Positions 51,104-60,668 of a DNA stretch of 64,000 nucleotides are shown piece by piece. The stretch lies in the NCBI GenBank assembly GCA_025963715.1, contig JAOQAG010000039.1:1-64000 (forward strand). Direction: 5' to 3'. The first letter of the stretch is position 1, and each line of letters begins with the position of its first letter. Below the pieces are notes generated by a model, which was not told the origin of the DNA, made no database searches, and saw only the letters and a list, made by a program, of their open reading frames with translations. This stretch comes from Bacteroidota bacterium. Its GTDB lineage: Bacteria > Bacteroidota > Bacteroidia > 2-12-FULL-35-15. The translations under genes were made by a program, and so were the position numbers.

Positions 51104-52438
51104 TTGGAAATTCTACTCACTATAACGTACACCTTTTTTTTCATTTTTATCATCCACAAAATGAAATTTTTCGAAGTGGACGGTATTTCGAAAAAAGTAC
51201 TTTCCGCGATTTTTATTTTAAAGATCATGGCCGGGCTCGCGCTCTGGGCGATCTATACGTTTTATTACACGGACCGCAGCACTGCCGATATTTATAAATA
51301 TTTTGATGACAGCCAGGTGCTTTTTAATGCGCTAAAAACCAACCCGGCAGATTATTTAAAAATGCTGACCGGGATCGGGAACAACACGCCTGCATTCGAT
51401 CGTTATTATTCCGAAATGCATTACTGGGCGCGGAAAGTGGACAGCAGCATTTACAACGACAGTCATACCATTATCCGGTTTAACGCACTGGTACGCCTGT
51501 TCTCTTTCGGTTATTACAATGTACACACGGTGGTGATCTGCTTCCTTTCATTAACGGGGCTTACTGCCATCTACAAAACATTTGTAACGCAGCTGCCTGA
51601 TAAAAAAAGGGAATTGCTTTTTGCCGTGTTCCTATTGCCGTCTGTGCTTTTCTGGGGTTCCGGCGTGTTAAAAGAAGGATTGATATTTTTTGCACTGGGC
51701 CTGCTTATTTATTATTCCAACCGTTTGTTCAGTATAAAATCCATCGTGATTTGCATTGCGATGGCGCTGTTGCTGGCATTTTCAAAATTTTACGTGTGGC
51801 TGGCCATTTTTCCGGGAATTGTGTTCCTGTTCTGGATCAATAAAACAAGCACCAAAAACACGGGATTAAAATTTGCGGCGGTAATGATCATTATTGTTGC
51901 CATTGGCCTCAACATTGATTCGTTTACTCCCATTCAAAATCCGCTCGTAACACTTTCGCAGAAACAATTTGAATTCAATCAATTAGCGTACGGCAATTTA
52001 ACGGATGCCAATCACAATCCCATTCCGGTAGCGGGCAGCATTATCAAAATTGATACGCTGCAACCGACTATTACATCGTTCTTAAAAAACGCACCGCGGG
52101 CGCTCCTCAATACCACTTTCCGACCTTACCTGAGCGAATCCCGATCGCCTACCATGCTGCTTGCAGCGCTGGAAACTTTTGTGATCATCATGGTCATGAT
52201 CATCTGTTTTTCTTTTATCAGGCCGTTCAAAAAGATCAAATGGGAATATGTTTTGTTTTGCCTGTCGTTCGTGATCATCCAGTTCCTGATCATTGGCGAA
52301 ACCACACCGGTATTAGGTGCTGCTGCGCGTTACAAAACCATTGCGCTGCCTTTTTTAGTGATCGCGTTTTTATTCATCCTCGATAAAGGTAAATTGCTCA
52401 ATTACGTTCCTTTTTTGAAAAAAGTATTTCCCCAATAA
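51104..52438 (+). CDS. Multi-spanning membrane protein of unknown function
   Basis: 444 residues from a TTG at 51104, chosen because the first residues (LLTITYTFFFIFIIHK) are a membrane helix that the next ATG (51161) would lose. About ten helices, with a soluble loop after residue 280. LLPSVLFWGSGVLKEGLIFF resembles polysaccharide-polymerase or glycosyltransferase-like membrane proteins, but no catalytic signature is clear. It follows a repeat element and precedes an amino-acid permease. Confidence 0.75.
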   Translation: MEILLTITYTFFFIFIIHKMKFFEVDGISKKVLSAIFILKIMAGLALWAIYTFYYTDRSTADIYKYFDDSQVLFNALKTNPADYLKMLTGIGNNTPAFDRYYSEMHYWARKVDSSIYNDSHTIIRFNALVRLFSFGYYNVHTVVICFLSLTGLTAIYKTFVTQLPDKKRELLFAVFLLPSVLFWGSGVLKEGLIFFALGLLIYYSNRLFSIKSIVICIAMALLLAFSKFYVWLAIFPGIVFLFWINKTSTKNTGLKFAAVMIIIVAIGLNIDSFTPIQNPLVTLSQKQFEFNQLAYGNLTDANHNPIPVAGSIIKIDTLQPTITSFLKNAPRALLNTTFRPYLSESRSPTMLLAALETFVIIMVMIICFSFIRPFKKIKWEYVLFCLSFVIIQFLIIGETTPVLGAAARYKTIALPFLVIAFLFILDKGKLLNYVPFLKKVFPQ

Positions 52439-52444
52439 ATTTTA

Positions 52445-52452
52445 TAAATTTG
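52445..52452 (+). promoter_or_regulatory. -7 promoter box (TAAATTTG) for the permease gene
   Basis: Exact TAnnTTTG, 22 bp before the ATG at 52475. Confidence 0.6.
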
Positions 52453-52474
52453 CCTACATACAAAATACTATCCT

Positions 52475-54403
52475 ATGAAATTTAATGATCTGTTTCGTAA
52501 AAAATCAGTTGTCGATATTTTAAAACAAGTAGAAAAAGACGGAGCAGAAGGTGCGCACGGAGCGCTTGGAAAACATTTAACAGCGCGCGATCTTACCGCA
52601 TTCGGGATTGCCGCCATTATCGGTGCCGGAATTTTCAGTACCATCGGAAAAGCCAGCTACGACGGCGGCCCGGCGGTAATTTTTCTTTTTCTTTTTACAG
52701 CTGTTGCCTGTAGTTTTGCTGCTTTCGCTTACGCAGAATTTGCTTCGATGGTGCCCGTTTCCGGAAGCGCTTATACTTATTCCTATGTTGCATTCGGGGA
52801 GCTTATCGCCTGGATCATTGGCTGGGCGCTGATCATGGAGTATGCGATCGGGAACATTACGGTTGCTATTTCCTGGAGCGATTATTTTACCGGCCTGCTC
52901 GATAGCGGCGGAATCCACTTGCCGCAATGGATCCAGATGGATTATTTAACGGCTTCAAAAGGATTTCACGCTGCAACGGCATCCATGCTCAGCGGAAAAA
53001 CATTTGCTAACCTGGATGCTGCAACACAAGCTGCTTACACGGCCTGGACCACTTCACCAACGCTCGGTCCGCTGCACATCATTGCCGATCTTCCTGCATT
53101 GATGATCATTGTATTGATCACCTGGCTGGTGTACCGCGGTATGAAAGAATCACGCAATGCCAGCAATTTAATGGTGGTGATCAAATTGTGCATTATTCTT
53201 TTAGTAATTGCCGTTGGTATTTTTTATGTAGATACCAGCAACTGGCACCCCTTTGCACCCAACGGTATTTCCGGAATTTTAAAAGGCGTTTCCGCCGTAT
53301 TCTTTGCCTACATTGGTTTTGATGCTATTTCCACTACCGCGGAAGAATGCAAGGATCCGCAGCGCGATCTTCCACGCGGCATGATGTGGGCTATTATTAT
53401 CTGTACGGTCCTATACGTGATCATTGCGCTGGTACTCACCGGTATGGTGCATTACAGCGATTTGAATGTGGGCGATCCGCTGGCATTTGTATTCAATAAA
53501 TTAAATTTAAAATGGATGTCGGGCATCATCGCGGTAAGCGCAGTGATTGCCATGGCAAGCGTGCTACTGGTGTTCCAGATGGGGCAACCGCGTATTTGGA
53601 TGAGCATGAGCCGCGATGGTTTGTTGCCAAAAAAATTCTCAAAGATCCATCCGAAATACAAAACACCTTCCTTCGCTACCATTGTGGTTGGTTTTGTAGT
53701 GGCCGTTCCTGCTTTATTTTTGAACCTCACCACCGTTACCGATCTGTGTAGTATCGGAACGTTATTTGCGTTTGTATTGGTATGCGCCGGTGTGCTGGTG
53801 CTGCAAAACAAACCGAATATTCCAAGAGGAAAATTCAAGACACCATACATCAATTCAAAATACATTATGCCGGTGCTGCTGATTGCTGCTGTTGTACTTT
53901 CATTCACTTACAACAAACAGGCGACAATGGATTTTTTGACCAACGAGAAAAAACTGAACGATGCCGGTAGCATTGTTACGTCGTTAAAACCGGAGCAGAT
54001 CAGTACTGTAAAACAATATGTGGTTGCACACGACAGTGCAGCGCTGCAGGCAAACAATAACGACCTGGAAGCGTACATGAGCAGCTTTGATGAAACAAAA
54101 TACGAAGCGCTGATCCAAACGCTTCCTTTACCGGAAAATTTGAAATACGACTCCGGCTTTAGTTTATTTAAACACAAAATCCCGATGTGGATCTTTATTT
54201 TTATTTCACTGGGACTGATCGTTTGGGCGTTCAAAGAAAATCTGTCGCTGATCCCAATGCTGGGACTTGTAAGCTGCCTGTATATGATGGCGGAACTAGG
54301 GATCTCCAACTGGGTTGGTTTCGGTGTGTGGCTGCTGGTGGGCTTGCTGATCTATTTCGGCTATAGCCAGAAGAATAGTAAGCTTAATATAAAAACACAA
54401 TAG
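52475..54403 (+). CDS. APC-superfamily amino-acid permease (cationic amino-acid type)
   Basis: 642 residues. The helix-1 motif is FGIAAIIGAGIFSTIGKAS, and the CAT-type IGFDAISTTAEECKDPQRDL is present. About 12-14 helices, with a soluble insertion of roughly 90 residues near 485-570 (NNNDLEAYMSSFDE), which is unusual for the family. Substrate likely a cationic or branched amino acid, but not fixed by sequence. Confidence 0.9.
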   Translation: MKFNDLFRKKSVVDILKQVEKDGAEGAHGALGKHLTARDLTAFGIAAIIGAGIFSTIGKASYDGGPAVIFLFLFTAVACSFAAFAYAEFASMVPVSGSAYTYSYVAFGELIAWIIGWALIMEYAIGNITVAISWSDYFTGLLDSGGIHLPQWIQMDYLTASKGFHAATASMLSGKTFANLDAATQAAYTAWTTSPTLGPLHIIADLPALMIIVLITWLVYRGMKESRNASNLMVVIKLCIILLVIAVGIFYVDTSNWHPFAPNGISGILKGVSAVFFAYIGFDAISTTAEECKDPQRDLPRGMMWAIIICTVLYVIIALVLTGMVHYSDLNVGDPLAFVFNKLNLKWMSGIIAVSAVIAMASVLLVFQMGQPRIWMSMSRDGLLPKKFSKIHPKYKTPSFATIVVGFVVAVPALFLNLTTVTDLCSIGTLFAFVLVCAGVLVLQNKPNIPRGKFKTPYINSKYIMPVLLIAAVVLSFTYNKQATMDFLTNEKKLNDAGSIVTSLKPEQISTVKQYVVAHDSAALQANNNDLEAYMSSFDETKYEALIQTLPLPENLKYDSGFSLFKHKIPMWIFIFISLGLIVWAFKENLSLIPMLGLVSCLYMMAELGISNWVGFGVWLLVGLLIYFGYSQKNSKLNIKTQ

Positions 54404-54488
54404 AACACTGATGACGCAGATCAGGCGGATAAAAAACGGATAAAAAAATCTGCGAATATCCGTTTAATCAGTGTCATCCGTGTTCCAT
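54402..54488. repeat. Family C element between permease and SDR genes
   Basis: Arms AGAACACTGATGACGCAGAT and ATCAGTGTCATCCGTGTTCC enclose GGATAAAAAACGGATAAAAAAATCTGCG-like sequence (86 bp). Family C also occurs at 50921-51088 and in part at 26093. Confidence 0.85.
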
Positions 54489-54502
54489 ATAAAAACAACC
54501 TC

Positions 54503-55255
54503 ATGATCGCATTTATTACAGGAGCAACAGCAGGAATAGGACAGGCAACGGCTGAGCTGTTTGCAAAAAACGGGTATAACATCATCATCACCGGAAGGAG
54601 AAAAGAACGCCTGGAAGAATTTTCGGCGCAGTTAAAATCCACCTATAAAATTGATGTATTGAGCTTACATTTTGATGTGCGCAGCTTAGCGGAAGTGGAA
54701 AAAGCAATTGCTTCCATTCCGGCCGAATGGCGCAACATTAATGTATTGGTGAACAATGCCGGATTGGCTGTCGGATTAAATTCCATACAGGAAGGTGTGG
54801 TGGATGATTGGGAACGCATGATCGATACCAACGTAAAAGGCTTGCTCTACATGACGCGCACCCTTGCCCCGATCATGATCGCGAACGGGCACGGGCACAT
54901 TGTGAACATTGGCTCCATTGCCGGAAAAGAAGTGTATGCCAACGGAAATGTATACTGCGCCACCAAACACGCTGTGGATGCATTGAGCAAAGCCATGCGC
55001 ATTGATCTGCTTCCACACAATATCAAAGTTACGGCGGTAAATCCCGGCATGGTGGAAACGGAATTTTCAATCGTACGCTTTAAAGGCGATGATGAGCGCG
55101 CACAAAATGTATACAAAGGATTGCAGCCCTTAAAAGCGGAAGATATTGCGGAAACGATCTACTGGGTGGCTTCACGACCGGCGCATGTAAACATTAATGA
55201 TATTGTGATCATGCCCGCTGTTCAGGCAAATGCAACGACGACCATCCGCAAATAA
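54503..55255 (+). CDS. Short-chain dehydrogenase/reductase
   Basis: 250 residues with the Rossmann motif TGATAGIGQATAELF, the structural VNNAGLAVG and the catalytic YCATKHAVDALSK preceded by NIGSIAGKE. NADP preference is suggested by the basic GRRKERL after strand two. It resembles YdfG-type 3-hydroxy acid dehydrogenases. Substrate unknown; single gene after a repeat. Confidence 0.9.
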   Translation: MIAFITGATAGIGQATAELFAKNGYNIIITGRRKERLEEFSAQLKSTYKIDVLSLHFDVRSLAEVEKAIASIPAEWRNINVLVNNAGLAVGLNSIQEGVVDDWERMIDTNVKGLLYMTRTLAPIMIANGHGHIVNIGSIAGKEVYANGNVYCATKHAVDALSKAMRIDLLPHNIKVTAVNPGMVETEFSIVRFKGDDERAQNVYKGLQPLKAEDIAETIYWVASRPAHVNINDIVIMPAVQANATTTIRK

Positions 55256-55298
55256 ATTTTACCACTAAGGATACTAAGAAATAGCAAATAAAATTAAA

Positions 55299-57101
55299 AT
55301 GCTAAAGCTTCGCAATCACATTTACATGTTTTTTGTTTTTACATTTTTGTGTTCCTGTTCGCACAAAGTGCAGGTAGACCTCATCGTGCATAATGCGGTT
55401 GTGTATACCGTTGATTCTTCTTTTTCAAATGCACAAAGCTTTGCCGTAAAAAATGGAAATTTTGTTGCAGTTGGCACCAACGACGAGATCTTAAACCGCT
55501 ATGATGCGAAACAGATCATTGATGCAAAAGGCAAAGCGGTATATCCGGGCTTTATTGATTCGCATTGTCATTTTTACGGCTACGGCCAGGGCTTGCAGGA
55601 ACTGGACCTTACCGGCACCAGATCATTTGAGGAAGTAATTGAGAAAGTAAAAGTGTATTCAAAAATAAATAAAAGCGCCTGGATCATTGGCCGCGGCTGG
55701 GATCAGAACGACTGGGCTGTAAAAGAATTTCCGGATCGTTATGCATTGGATAAATTATTTCCAAGCACACCAATTTTTTTAGAACGTGTGGATGGTCACG
55801 CTGTACTTGCCAATGCAGAAGCATTAAGAAGGGCCAGGATCAATTCCGAAACAAAAATAAAAGGCGGCGTGATTGAAATCGACATGTTGACGGAAGCACA
55901 AGGCGGTGAATTTGAATGGGTGAATGATGATGCAAAAAAAGAATTAAAACACAGCGGCTACCCGATCCCAACACCCAGCGGGATCCTGGTTGACAATGCT
56001 GTTGACCTTGTAAAAAAAACAATTCCGGCACCTACTCCCCAAGAAATCAAAATTGCATTACTGGCCGCACAAAAAAATTGTTTCGCAGTTGGGCTTACCA
56101 CTGTTGATGATGCGGGATTGGAAAAAAAGATCATTGATGCGATGGACGCGCTGCAAAAAAGCAATGAATTAAAAATGCGCATTTATGCCATGCTTACTGA
56201 TAATAAGGAAAACATGGATTATTACCTGCAACACGGCATTTATAAAACAGAACGGCTGGACGTGCGTTCCTTTAAATTTTATGCAGACGGTGCATTGGGA
56301 TCACGCGGTGCATGCTTGTTGCAGCCGTATTCCGACAAGCCCGATCAGCAAGGATTTCTGTTAAGCAAACCGGAACATTTTGACAGTGCAGCATTCAGGA
56401 TCATTAATTCTAAATTCCAAATGAACACACATTGTATTGGTGACTCGGCTGTAAAACTGATCTCCAGCCTTTATCGAAAATATTTGTATTTCTATTGTTT
56501 AAATAATTCGGATGTGGAATCAGCAAAACAAAACTATAAAAAAAACAGGAGATGGCGGGTCGAACATTTCCAGGTTAATTTCCCCGGTAATAATGATGCA
56601 TTGGGATGTTATGATTTAAAAGGAGACACTATCAATCCTTCCGATTGCAATATTTTTCCATCGGTACAACCTACACACGCTACCAGTGACATGTACTGGG
56701 CGAAAGACCGTCTCGGCCCCGACCGAATTAAATACGCTTATGCCTATAATGATTTATTAAAAGCAGCAGGAATGTTAGCTTTGGGAACCGATTTTCCGGT
56801 AGAAAATATTAACCCGATGTATACGTTTTACGCAGCAGTGGCACGCAAGGATCTGAAAGGATTCCCCGCAGGCGGCTTTCAGCCGGAAAATGCTTTATCA
56901 CGTGAAAATACATTGCGCGGAATGACCATTTGGGGCGCTTTTGCTAACTTTGAGGAAAATGAAAAAGGAAGCATCACGCCGGGAAAATTTGCGGATTTTG
57001 TTATCTTAGATACCGATATTATGAAATGTGAGATTGATAAAGTACCAACCGCAAAAGTGTTGTATACTTTTGTGAACGGGGAAAATGTTTTTCAGCAATA
57101 A
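55299..57101 (+). CDS. Amidohydrolase family lipoprotein (YtcJ-like)
   Basis: 600 residues. N-terminal lipobox FLCSCSHK suggests surface or periplasmic anchoring. The metal motif is IDSHCHFYGYG, and the metal ligand lysine region KFYADGALGSRGACLL and the HCIGDSAV and LGTDFPVENINP motifs fit the YtcJ amidohydrolase branch. A lipoprotein form is uncommon. It hydrolyses an unknown amide or ester. The next gene, a beta-barrel protein, follows by 30 bp. Confidence 0.88.
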   Translation: MLKLRNHIYMFFVFTFLCSCSHKVQVDLIVHNAVVYTVDSSFSNAQSFAVKNGNFVAVGTNDEILNRYDAKQIIDAKGKAVYPGFIDSHCHFYGYGQGLQELDLTGTRSFEEVIEKVKVYSKINKSAWIIGRGWDQNDWAVKEFPDRYALDKLFPSTPIFLERVDGHAVLANAEALRRARINSETKIKGGVIEIDMLTEAQGGEFEWVNDDAKKELKHSGYPIPTPSGILVDNAVDLVKKTIPAPTPQEIKIALLAAQKNCFAVGLTTVDDAGLEKKIIDAMDALQKSNELKMRIYAMLTDNKENMDYYLQHGIYKTERLDVRSFKFYADGALGSRGACLLQPYSDKPDQQGFLLSKPEHFDSAAFRIINSKFQMNTHCIGDSAVKLISSLYRKYLYFYCLNNSDVESAKQNYKKNRRWRVEHFQVNFPGNNDALGCYDLKGDTINPSDCNIFPSVQPTHATSDMYWAKDRLGPDRIKYAYAYNDLLKAAGMLALGTDFPVENINPMYTFYAAVARKDLKGFPAGGFQPENALSRENTLRGMTIWGAFANFEENEKGSITPGKFADFVILDTDIMKCEIDKVPTAKVLYTFVNGENVFQQ

Positions 57102-57130
57102 GCGTTTAGTATAAAAAGAATAAATAATAA

Positions 57131-57895
57131 ATGATCACACAACAGCAACACTTCAAAAAACACCCCACTCACTTGAGTGCCGGTTTGCTGTTGCTTTGTA
57201 TCCTATTTTCCGGTTTCGCGCAGGCACAATACGATCAGCCGTACCGCAAAGGACGCGTAAAGCACCGCATCGGCGGCGGCGTTGTGATCTCGCTTTATAA
57301 AAACGATCCACATTTTGCAGTAAATACAAAAGCAAAAGCGGGATATGCTGTTTCCTACAAATCAGAAATTATTTTAGGACACAAAACAAATTTACTGATC
57401 GGGCTCGAATACATGAGCCAGGGCCTGACATTCAACGGATATTATGCCGATACCGGTTACACCTATTTATATGATAAAACATTTTCCTACACACACGAGA
57501 TCCGTTACAACGAGCTGCAAATGCCTATCGGCTTTAAGCTGGCGCTGAACAAGGAAGCTGACCGGCCGGTGACGTTCTATCTTTTCGGCGGCATTGGTTT
57601 CCGTTATATTTTAAATTCATATACTGTGATCTCTTCCGATTCAACACAAACTTCTCCGTACGACGGAAAAGGATCTGTCGGTTTTGAGCATCACATCATC
57701 TCGCCTTATTTTAATGCGTTTTACCAGGGCGGACTGGGCTTGCAAAAAAATTTCCGTGCTTCCGCGAAAGCCGTATTTTTTGAAGTGACTTATAAATACG
57801 GGCTTTCCAGGATCCATTATACCGGTTTTGAAAATTCAAACAACATCAATATCAAAGAAAGTAACATTACCATATTGATTGGCCTCCGGCTCTGA
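57131..57895 (+). CDS. Outer-membrane beta-barrel protein
   Basis: 254 residues with a signal peptide that ends in FSGFAQAQYDQPYR. Amphipathic strands such as YKSEIILGHKTNLLIGLEYM, FYLFGGIGFRYILNSYTV and the last strand ITILIGLRL show a PorT-like or OmpW-like barrel. No clear family. It lies 30 bp after the amidohydrolase and 36 bp before a CAP protein, so a transcript of three envelope genes is likely. Confidence 0.8.
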   Translation: MITQQQHFKKHPTHLSAGLLLLCILFSGFAQAQYDQPYRKGRVKHRIGGGVVISLYKNDPHFAVNTKAKAGYAVSYKSEIILGHKTNLLIGLEYMSQGLTFNGYYADTGYTYLYDKTFSYTHEIRYNELQMPIGFKLALNKEADRPVTFYLFGGIGFRYILNSYTVISSDSTQTSPYDGKGSVGFEHHIISPYFNAFYQGGLGLQKNFRASAKAVFFEVTYKYGLSRIHYTGFENSNNINIKESNITILIGLRL

Positions 57896-57930
57896 CGGAG
57901 CTGCGCTTAGACTTTCCAATTCCAAAAAAC

Positions 57931-58557
57931 ATGCAACGCACGCAATTCAATTATTCACTGCTCCTGCTTTTTATCTTTTGCGTTTCCGCGAACAGTTTTG
58001 CGCAGAAAAATAAAAAAAACTGGGATCCTGCAATTCTCGCAAAAGCCAATACGGCGAAGGATGATGCGACACTCACTGTTGAAGAAAAAAAAGTGATCCT
58101 CTACATGAACCTTGTTCGCCTTGATCCCGCTGCATTTGTGGAAATTGAATTGAAGCATTACATGGATTCCACGAAGCTGAATGACGGTTATACAAAATCC
58201 CTGATAAAAACACTGGCCGCTACTAAGCCCATGGACGCGGTCGCTCCATCAAAAGCACTGAATGATTTTGCGAAAGAGCATGCAATAAAATTTGGGAAGG
58301 AAAATAAGATCGGGCATGGCAATTACAAAGACCGGATCAAAAATATCATCGGGAATTACAACAATGCCATGGCAGAAAATTGCGATTACGGCAACGACAA
58401 CGCATTTAATATTGTGATGAGCTTACTGATCGATGAAGACATCAAAGACCTGGCGCACCGCAAGAATATTTTGAATCCTATCTATAAATTTGTGGGTGTT
58501 TCCATCAAGCCGCACAAAGGATATGAATGGAATTGCGTGACGGATTTTGGGGGATAG
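57931..58557 (+). CDS. CAP-domain (SCP/PR-1) secreted protein
   Basis: 208 residues with signal peptide ending NSFAQKNK. The CAP domain covers 55-205: LYMNLVRLDPAAFVEIELKH, ALNDFAKEHAIKFGKENKIG, GHGNYKDR, AENCDYGN and HRKNILNPIYKFVGVSI. CAP proteins are secreted and of varied or unknown role. It ends shortly before a stretch of repeated GCAAAGTTCGC words. Confidence 0.88.
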   Translation: MQRTQFNYSLLLLFIFCVSANSFAQKNKKNWDPAILAKANTAKDDATLTVEEKKVILYMNLVRLDPAAFVEIELKHYMDSTKLNDGYTKSLIKTLAATKPMDAVAPSKALNDFAKEHAIKFGKENKIGHGNYKDRIKNIIGNYNNAMAENCDYGNDNAFNIVMSLLIDEDIKDLAHRKNILNPIYKFVGVSIKPHKGYEWNCVTDFGG

Positions 58558-58558
58558 T

Positions 58559-58665
58559 TTTGCGCAGAGCCGGGTGTATTTTCTCGCAAAGGCGCAAAGT
58601 TCGCAAAGCCGGGTAAAGTTTCTCGCAGAGACGCAGAGATCACAGAGCTGGGTGTATTTATTGGG
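58559..58665. repeat. Short tandem-like TTTCTCGCAnAGnCGCAnAG tract
   Basis: Two to three degenerate copies of TTTCTCGCAAAGGCGCAAAG and GAGCCGGGTGTATTT, after the CAP gene stop. No gene is visible; the region separates convergent genes. Confidence 0.7.
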
Positions 58666-58692
58666 GGGAATTAAAAATCTGCACATCAGTAA

Positions 58693-59223
58693 TCATTTCC
58701 CAATCGTTTCAATAAAAATTCTCATTATTTCTTTTATTTTTCCGAGTGTTTCTGCATCTGTTATTTTTGTATCAGTGCTGATCTTTGTTTTTGCATACGG
58801 GATCAGCAAATTTGTTTCAGCCACATTTGCCTCTATGATCTTAAGCGTTCCCAGCAAGGATTCATGCGCTTTTTCGCCCATCGATGCAGCCGTGATCAAC
58901 ATTACCGGCTTGTGTGAAAATTCACAGGAAGAAACCGTCCAATCGATTGCATTTTTTAACGTACCCGGAACGCCCATTGCATATTCCGGCGTGCAAATTA
59001 ACACGCCATCCGCAGCTCTTAGCTGTTTTCGAAGATCAGCAACCGCTTCCGGCGCAGGTTCAATATCGTGATCCGGATTAAAATGTGGCAAGCCGGATAA
59101 ATCTTTGTAAACAAAAATTTCCAACCGGTCAGCATACAATTCGCTGAGGGCTTTTATATACGCTGAATTGATGGAATTTATGCGTGTGCTGCCAGAGATG
59201 GCAAGGATCTTTTTTCTGTTCAT
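58693..59223 (-). CDS. NADPH-dependent FMN reductase
   Basis: 176 residues of flavodoxin-like fold: ISGSTRINSINSAYIKALSE at the FMN-phosphate loop and TPEYAMGVPGTLKNAIDWTV for the isoalloxazine. It supplies reduced flavin or reduces quinone-like compounds. Last gene of a tightly packed operon (GNAT, VOC, VOC, this), 4 bp after the second VOC gene. Confidence 0.9.
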   Translation of the reverse strand: MNRKKILAISGSTRINSINSAYIKALSELYADRLEIFVYKDLSGLPHFNPDHDIEPAPEAVADLRKQLRAADGVLICTPEYAMGVPGTLKNAIDWTVSSCEFSHKPVMLITAASMGEKAHESLLGTLKIIEANVAETNLLIPYAKTKISTDTKITDAETLGKIKEIMRIFIETIGK

Positions 59224-59227
59224 TTAA

Positions 59228-59617
59228 TTATTTTTTCCGTTCGATCATGTCCCACATATTTCCATACAGATCTTTAAATACCGCTACTTTGCCCCATGTT
59301 TCTTCTGCCGGTTCGCGCACAAAAACAATTCCTTTCGCTTTCATATTTTCATAATCGCGGTTGAGATCATCCGTATCTAAAAACAAAAACACACGCCCGC
59401 CGGTTTGATTTCCGATCCTGCTTTTTTGTTCGTCATTTGCTGCTTTTGCCAGCAATAAGGAGCAGGCCGAACCTTTCGGAGTGATCAGCACCCAACGCTT
59501 TTCAGGCGTTAAAACAGTATCTTCCGTAAGATCAAAATTTAATTGCTGCGTATAAAAATGGATCGCTTCATCATAATCATCCACCACCAATGCAATGTGC
59601 GAAATGTGTTGTTTCAT
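59228..59617 (-). CDS. VOC-family (glyoxalase/bleomycin-resistance-like) protein
   Basis: 129 residues with two beta-alpha-beta-beta-beta modules: ISHIALVVDDYDEAIHFYTQ and GGRVFLFLDTDDLNRDYENM, ending in KDLYGNMWDMIERK. His and Glu ligands of a metal site are plausible. Substrate unknown. It overlaps the preceding VOC gene by four bases (ATGA). Confidence 0.9.
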   Translation of the reverse strand: MKQHISHIALVVDDYDEAIHFYTQQLNFDLTEDTVLTPEKRWVLITPKGSACSLLLAKAANDEQKSRIGNQTGGRVFLFLDTDDLNRDYENMKAKGIVFVREPAEETWGKVAVFKDLYGNMWDMIERKK

Positions 59618-60003
59618 AATTCGTAGAGTTCAATTGGCAGGTCATCCGGATCAGAAAAAAAAGTGAATTTTTTTCCTGTTAATTCATCGGTACGGATAGG
59701 CTCTGTTGTGATATTTTTTTTTGTTAATTCTTCAATCGCAGCATTTATATTTTCCACGGCAAATGCCAAATGCCTTAACCCGGTGGCTTCCGGACGGGAT
59801 GTTCTTTTTGGCGGATCAGGAAAAGAAAAAAGTTCCAGCACATATTCGCCATTAAGCCCAAGATCCAGCTTATAAGATTTGCGTTCTTCGCGATACGTTT
59901 CAGCAATAATTTCCAAACCTAACACTTCTGTGTAAAATTGTTTGGAACGCCGGTAATCCGAGCAAATAACGGCGATGTGGTGAATGCGTTTTAATCCGAT
60001 CAT
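59614..60003 (-). CDS. VOC-family protein, GloA2/SMU1112c-like
   Basis: 129 residues: KRIHHIAVICSDYRRSKQFY, ERKSYKLDLGLNGEYVLELF, GLRHLAFAVENINAAIEEL and FSDPDDLPIELYEL match lactoylglutathione-lyase-like VOC proteins. One base separates it from the GNAT gene. Confidence 0.9.
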   Translation of the reverse strand: MIGLKRIHHIAVICSDYRRSKQFYTEVLGLEIIAETYREERKSYKLDLGLNGEYVLELFSFPDPPKRTSRPEATGLRHLAFAVENINAAIEELTKKNITTEPIRTDELTGKKFTFFSDPDDLPIELYEL

Positions 60004-60004
60004 T

Positions 60005-60514
60005 TTATTTTCTTCTTACAGCGTAAACTAATTCATCTACATATTCTCCGTTCTTGAAAAATGTTTTATCGAAACGCGCTTCCAATACAAATCCAGCTTT
60101 CTCCAATACTCTTTGTGATCCGGGATTATTTCCGAATGCCCTTCCAAAAATGCGCGTAATGTCCAGCGTTTTAAAGCTGTAACCAATCATTTGTGTTACT
60201 GCTTTTGATACAATTCCTTTTCCCCAATACGGTTCCCCGATCCAGTATCCCATCTCTGCATTCTTGCATTGAATATCCGTTTGCGGATGGATCCCGATCG
60301 AGCCTATCGCTTGTCCGTTTATATCAATTGCAAAAATGGTGAGCGGATTTCCGTTTGCCGCCGCGGTTATAAATTCTTTTGCTTTTTCAACCGTATACGG
60401 ATGCGGAAAACGGTCCATCATTGTTTTTGCCACCTGCGGGTTACCGCCGAATTTTATAAGATTTTCGAGGTCGTCCATATTCCAGGCACGCAATGTAAAT
60501 TCGGGATTACTCAT
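60005..60514 (-). CDS. GNAT-family N-acetyltransferase (RimJ/RimL-like)
   Basis: 169 residues: IGSIGIHPQTD, the acetyl-CoA-binding EMGYWIGEPYWGKGIVSKAV and NNPGSQRVLEKAGFVLEARF. It acetylates an amine on an unknown substrate. First gene of the four-gene operon. Upstream lies a family E tract of GATGTTAGATGTTGGATATT words. Confidence 0.9.
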   Translation of the reverse strand: MSNPEFTLRAWNMDDLENLIKFGGNPQVAKTMMDRFPHPYTVEKAKEFITAAANGNPLTIFAIDINGQAIGSIGIHPQTDIQCKNAEMGYWIGEPYWGKGIVSKAVTQMIGYSFKTLDITRIFGRAFGNNPGSQRVLEKAGFVLEARFDKTFFKNGEYVDELVYAVRRK

Positions 60515-60668
60515 TAGGATATTGGATGTTAGATGTTGGATATTAGACTGTGTGCAAGATATTAGATGTTAGTTTTTAAATGTTAGGCTTTGTGCAAACT
60601 CCTTGAAAATTATTACAAGATTTTTAGCAAATCCAGTCTAAAATCCAACATCTAATATCAAACATCCC
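60515..60668. repeat. Family E tract (ATATTAGATGTTGGA words)
   Basis: Repeated words GGATATTGGATGTTAGATG, GATATTAGACTGTGTGC and, at the right end, their complements (TCCAACATCTAATATC), giving an inverted arrangement. Similar tracts at 61309-61345 and 61475-61545 flank the LOG gene, with others near 26400 and 48477. Confidence 0.8.
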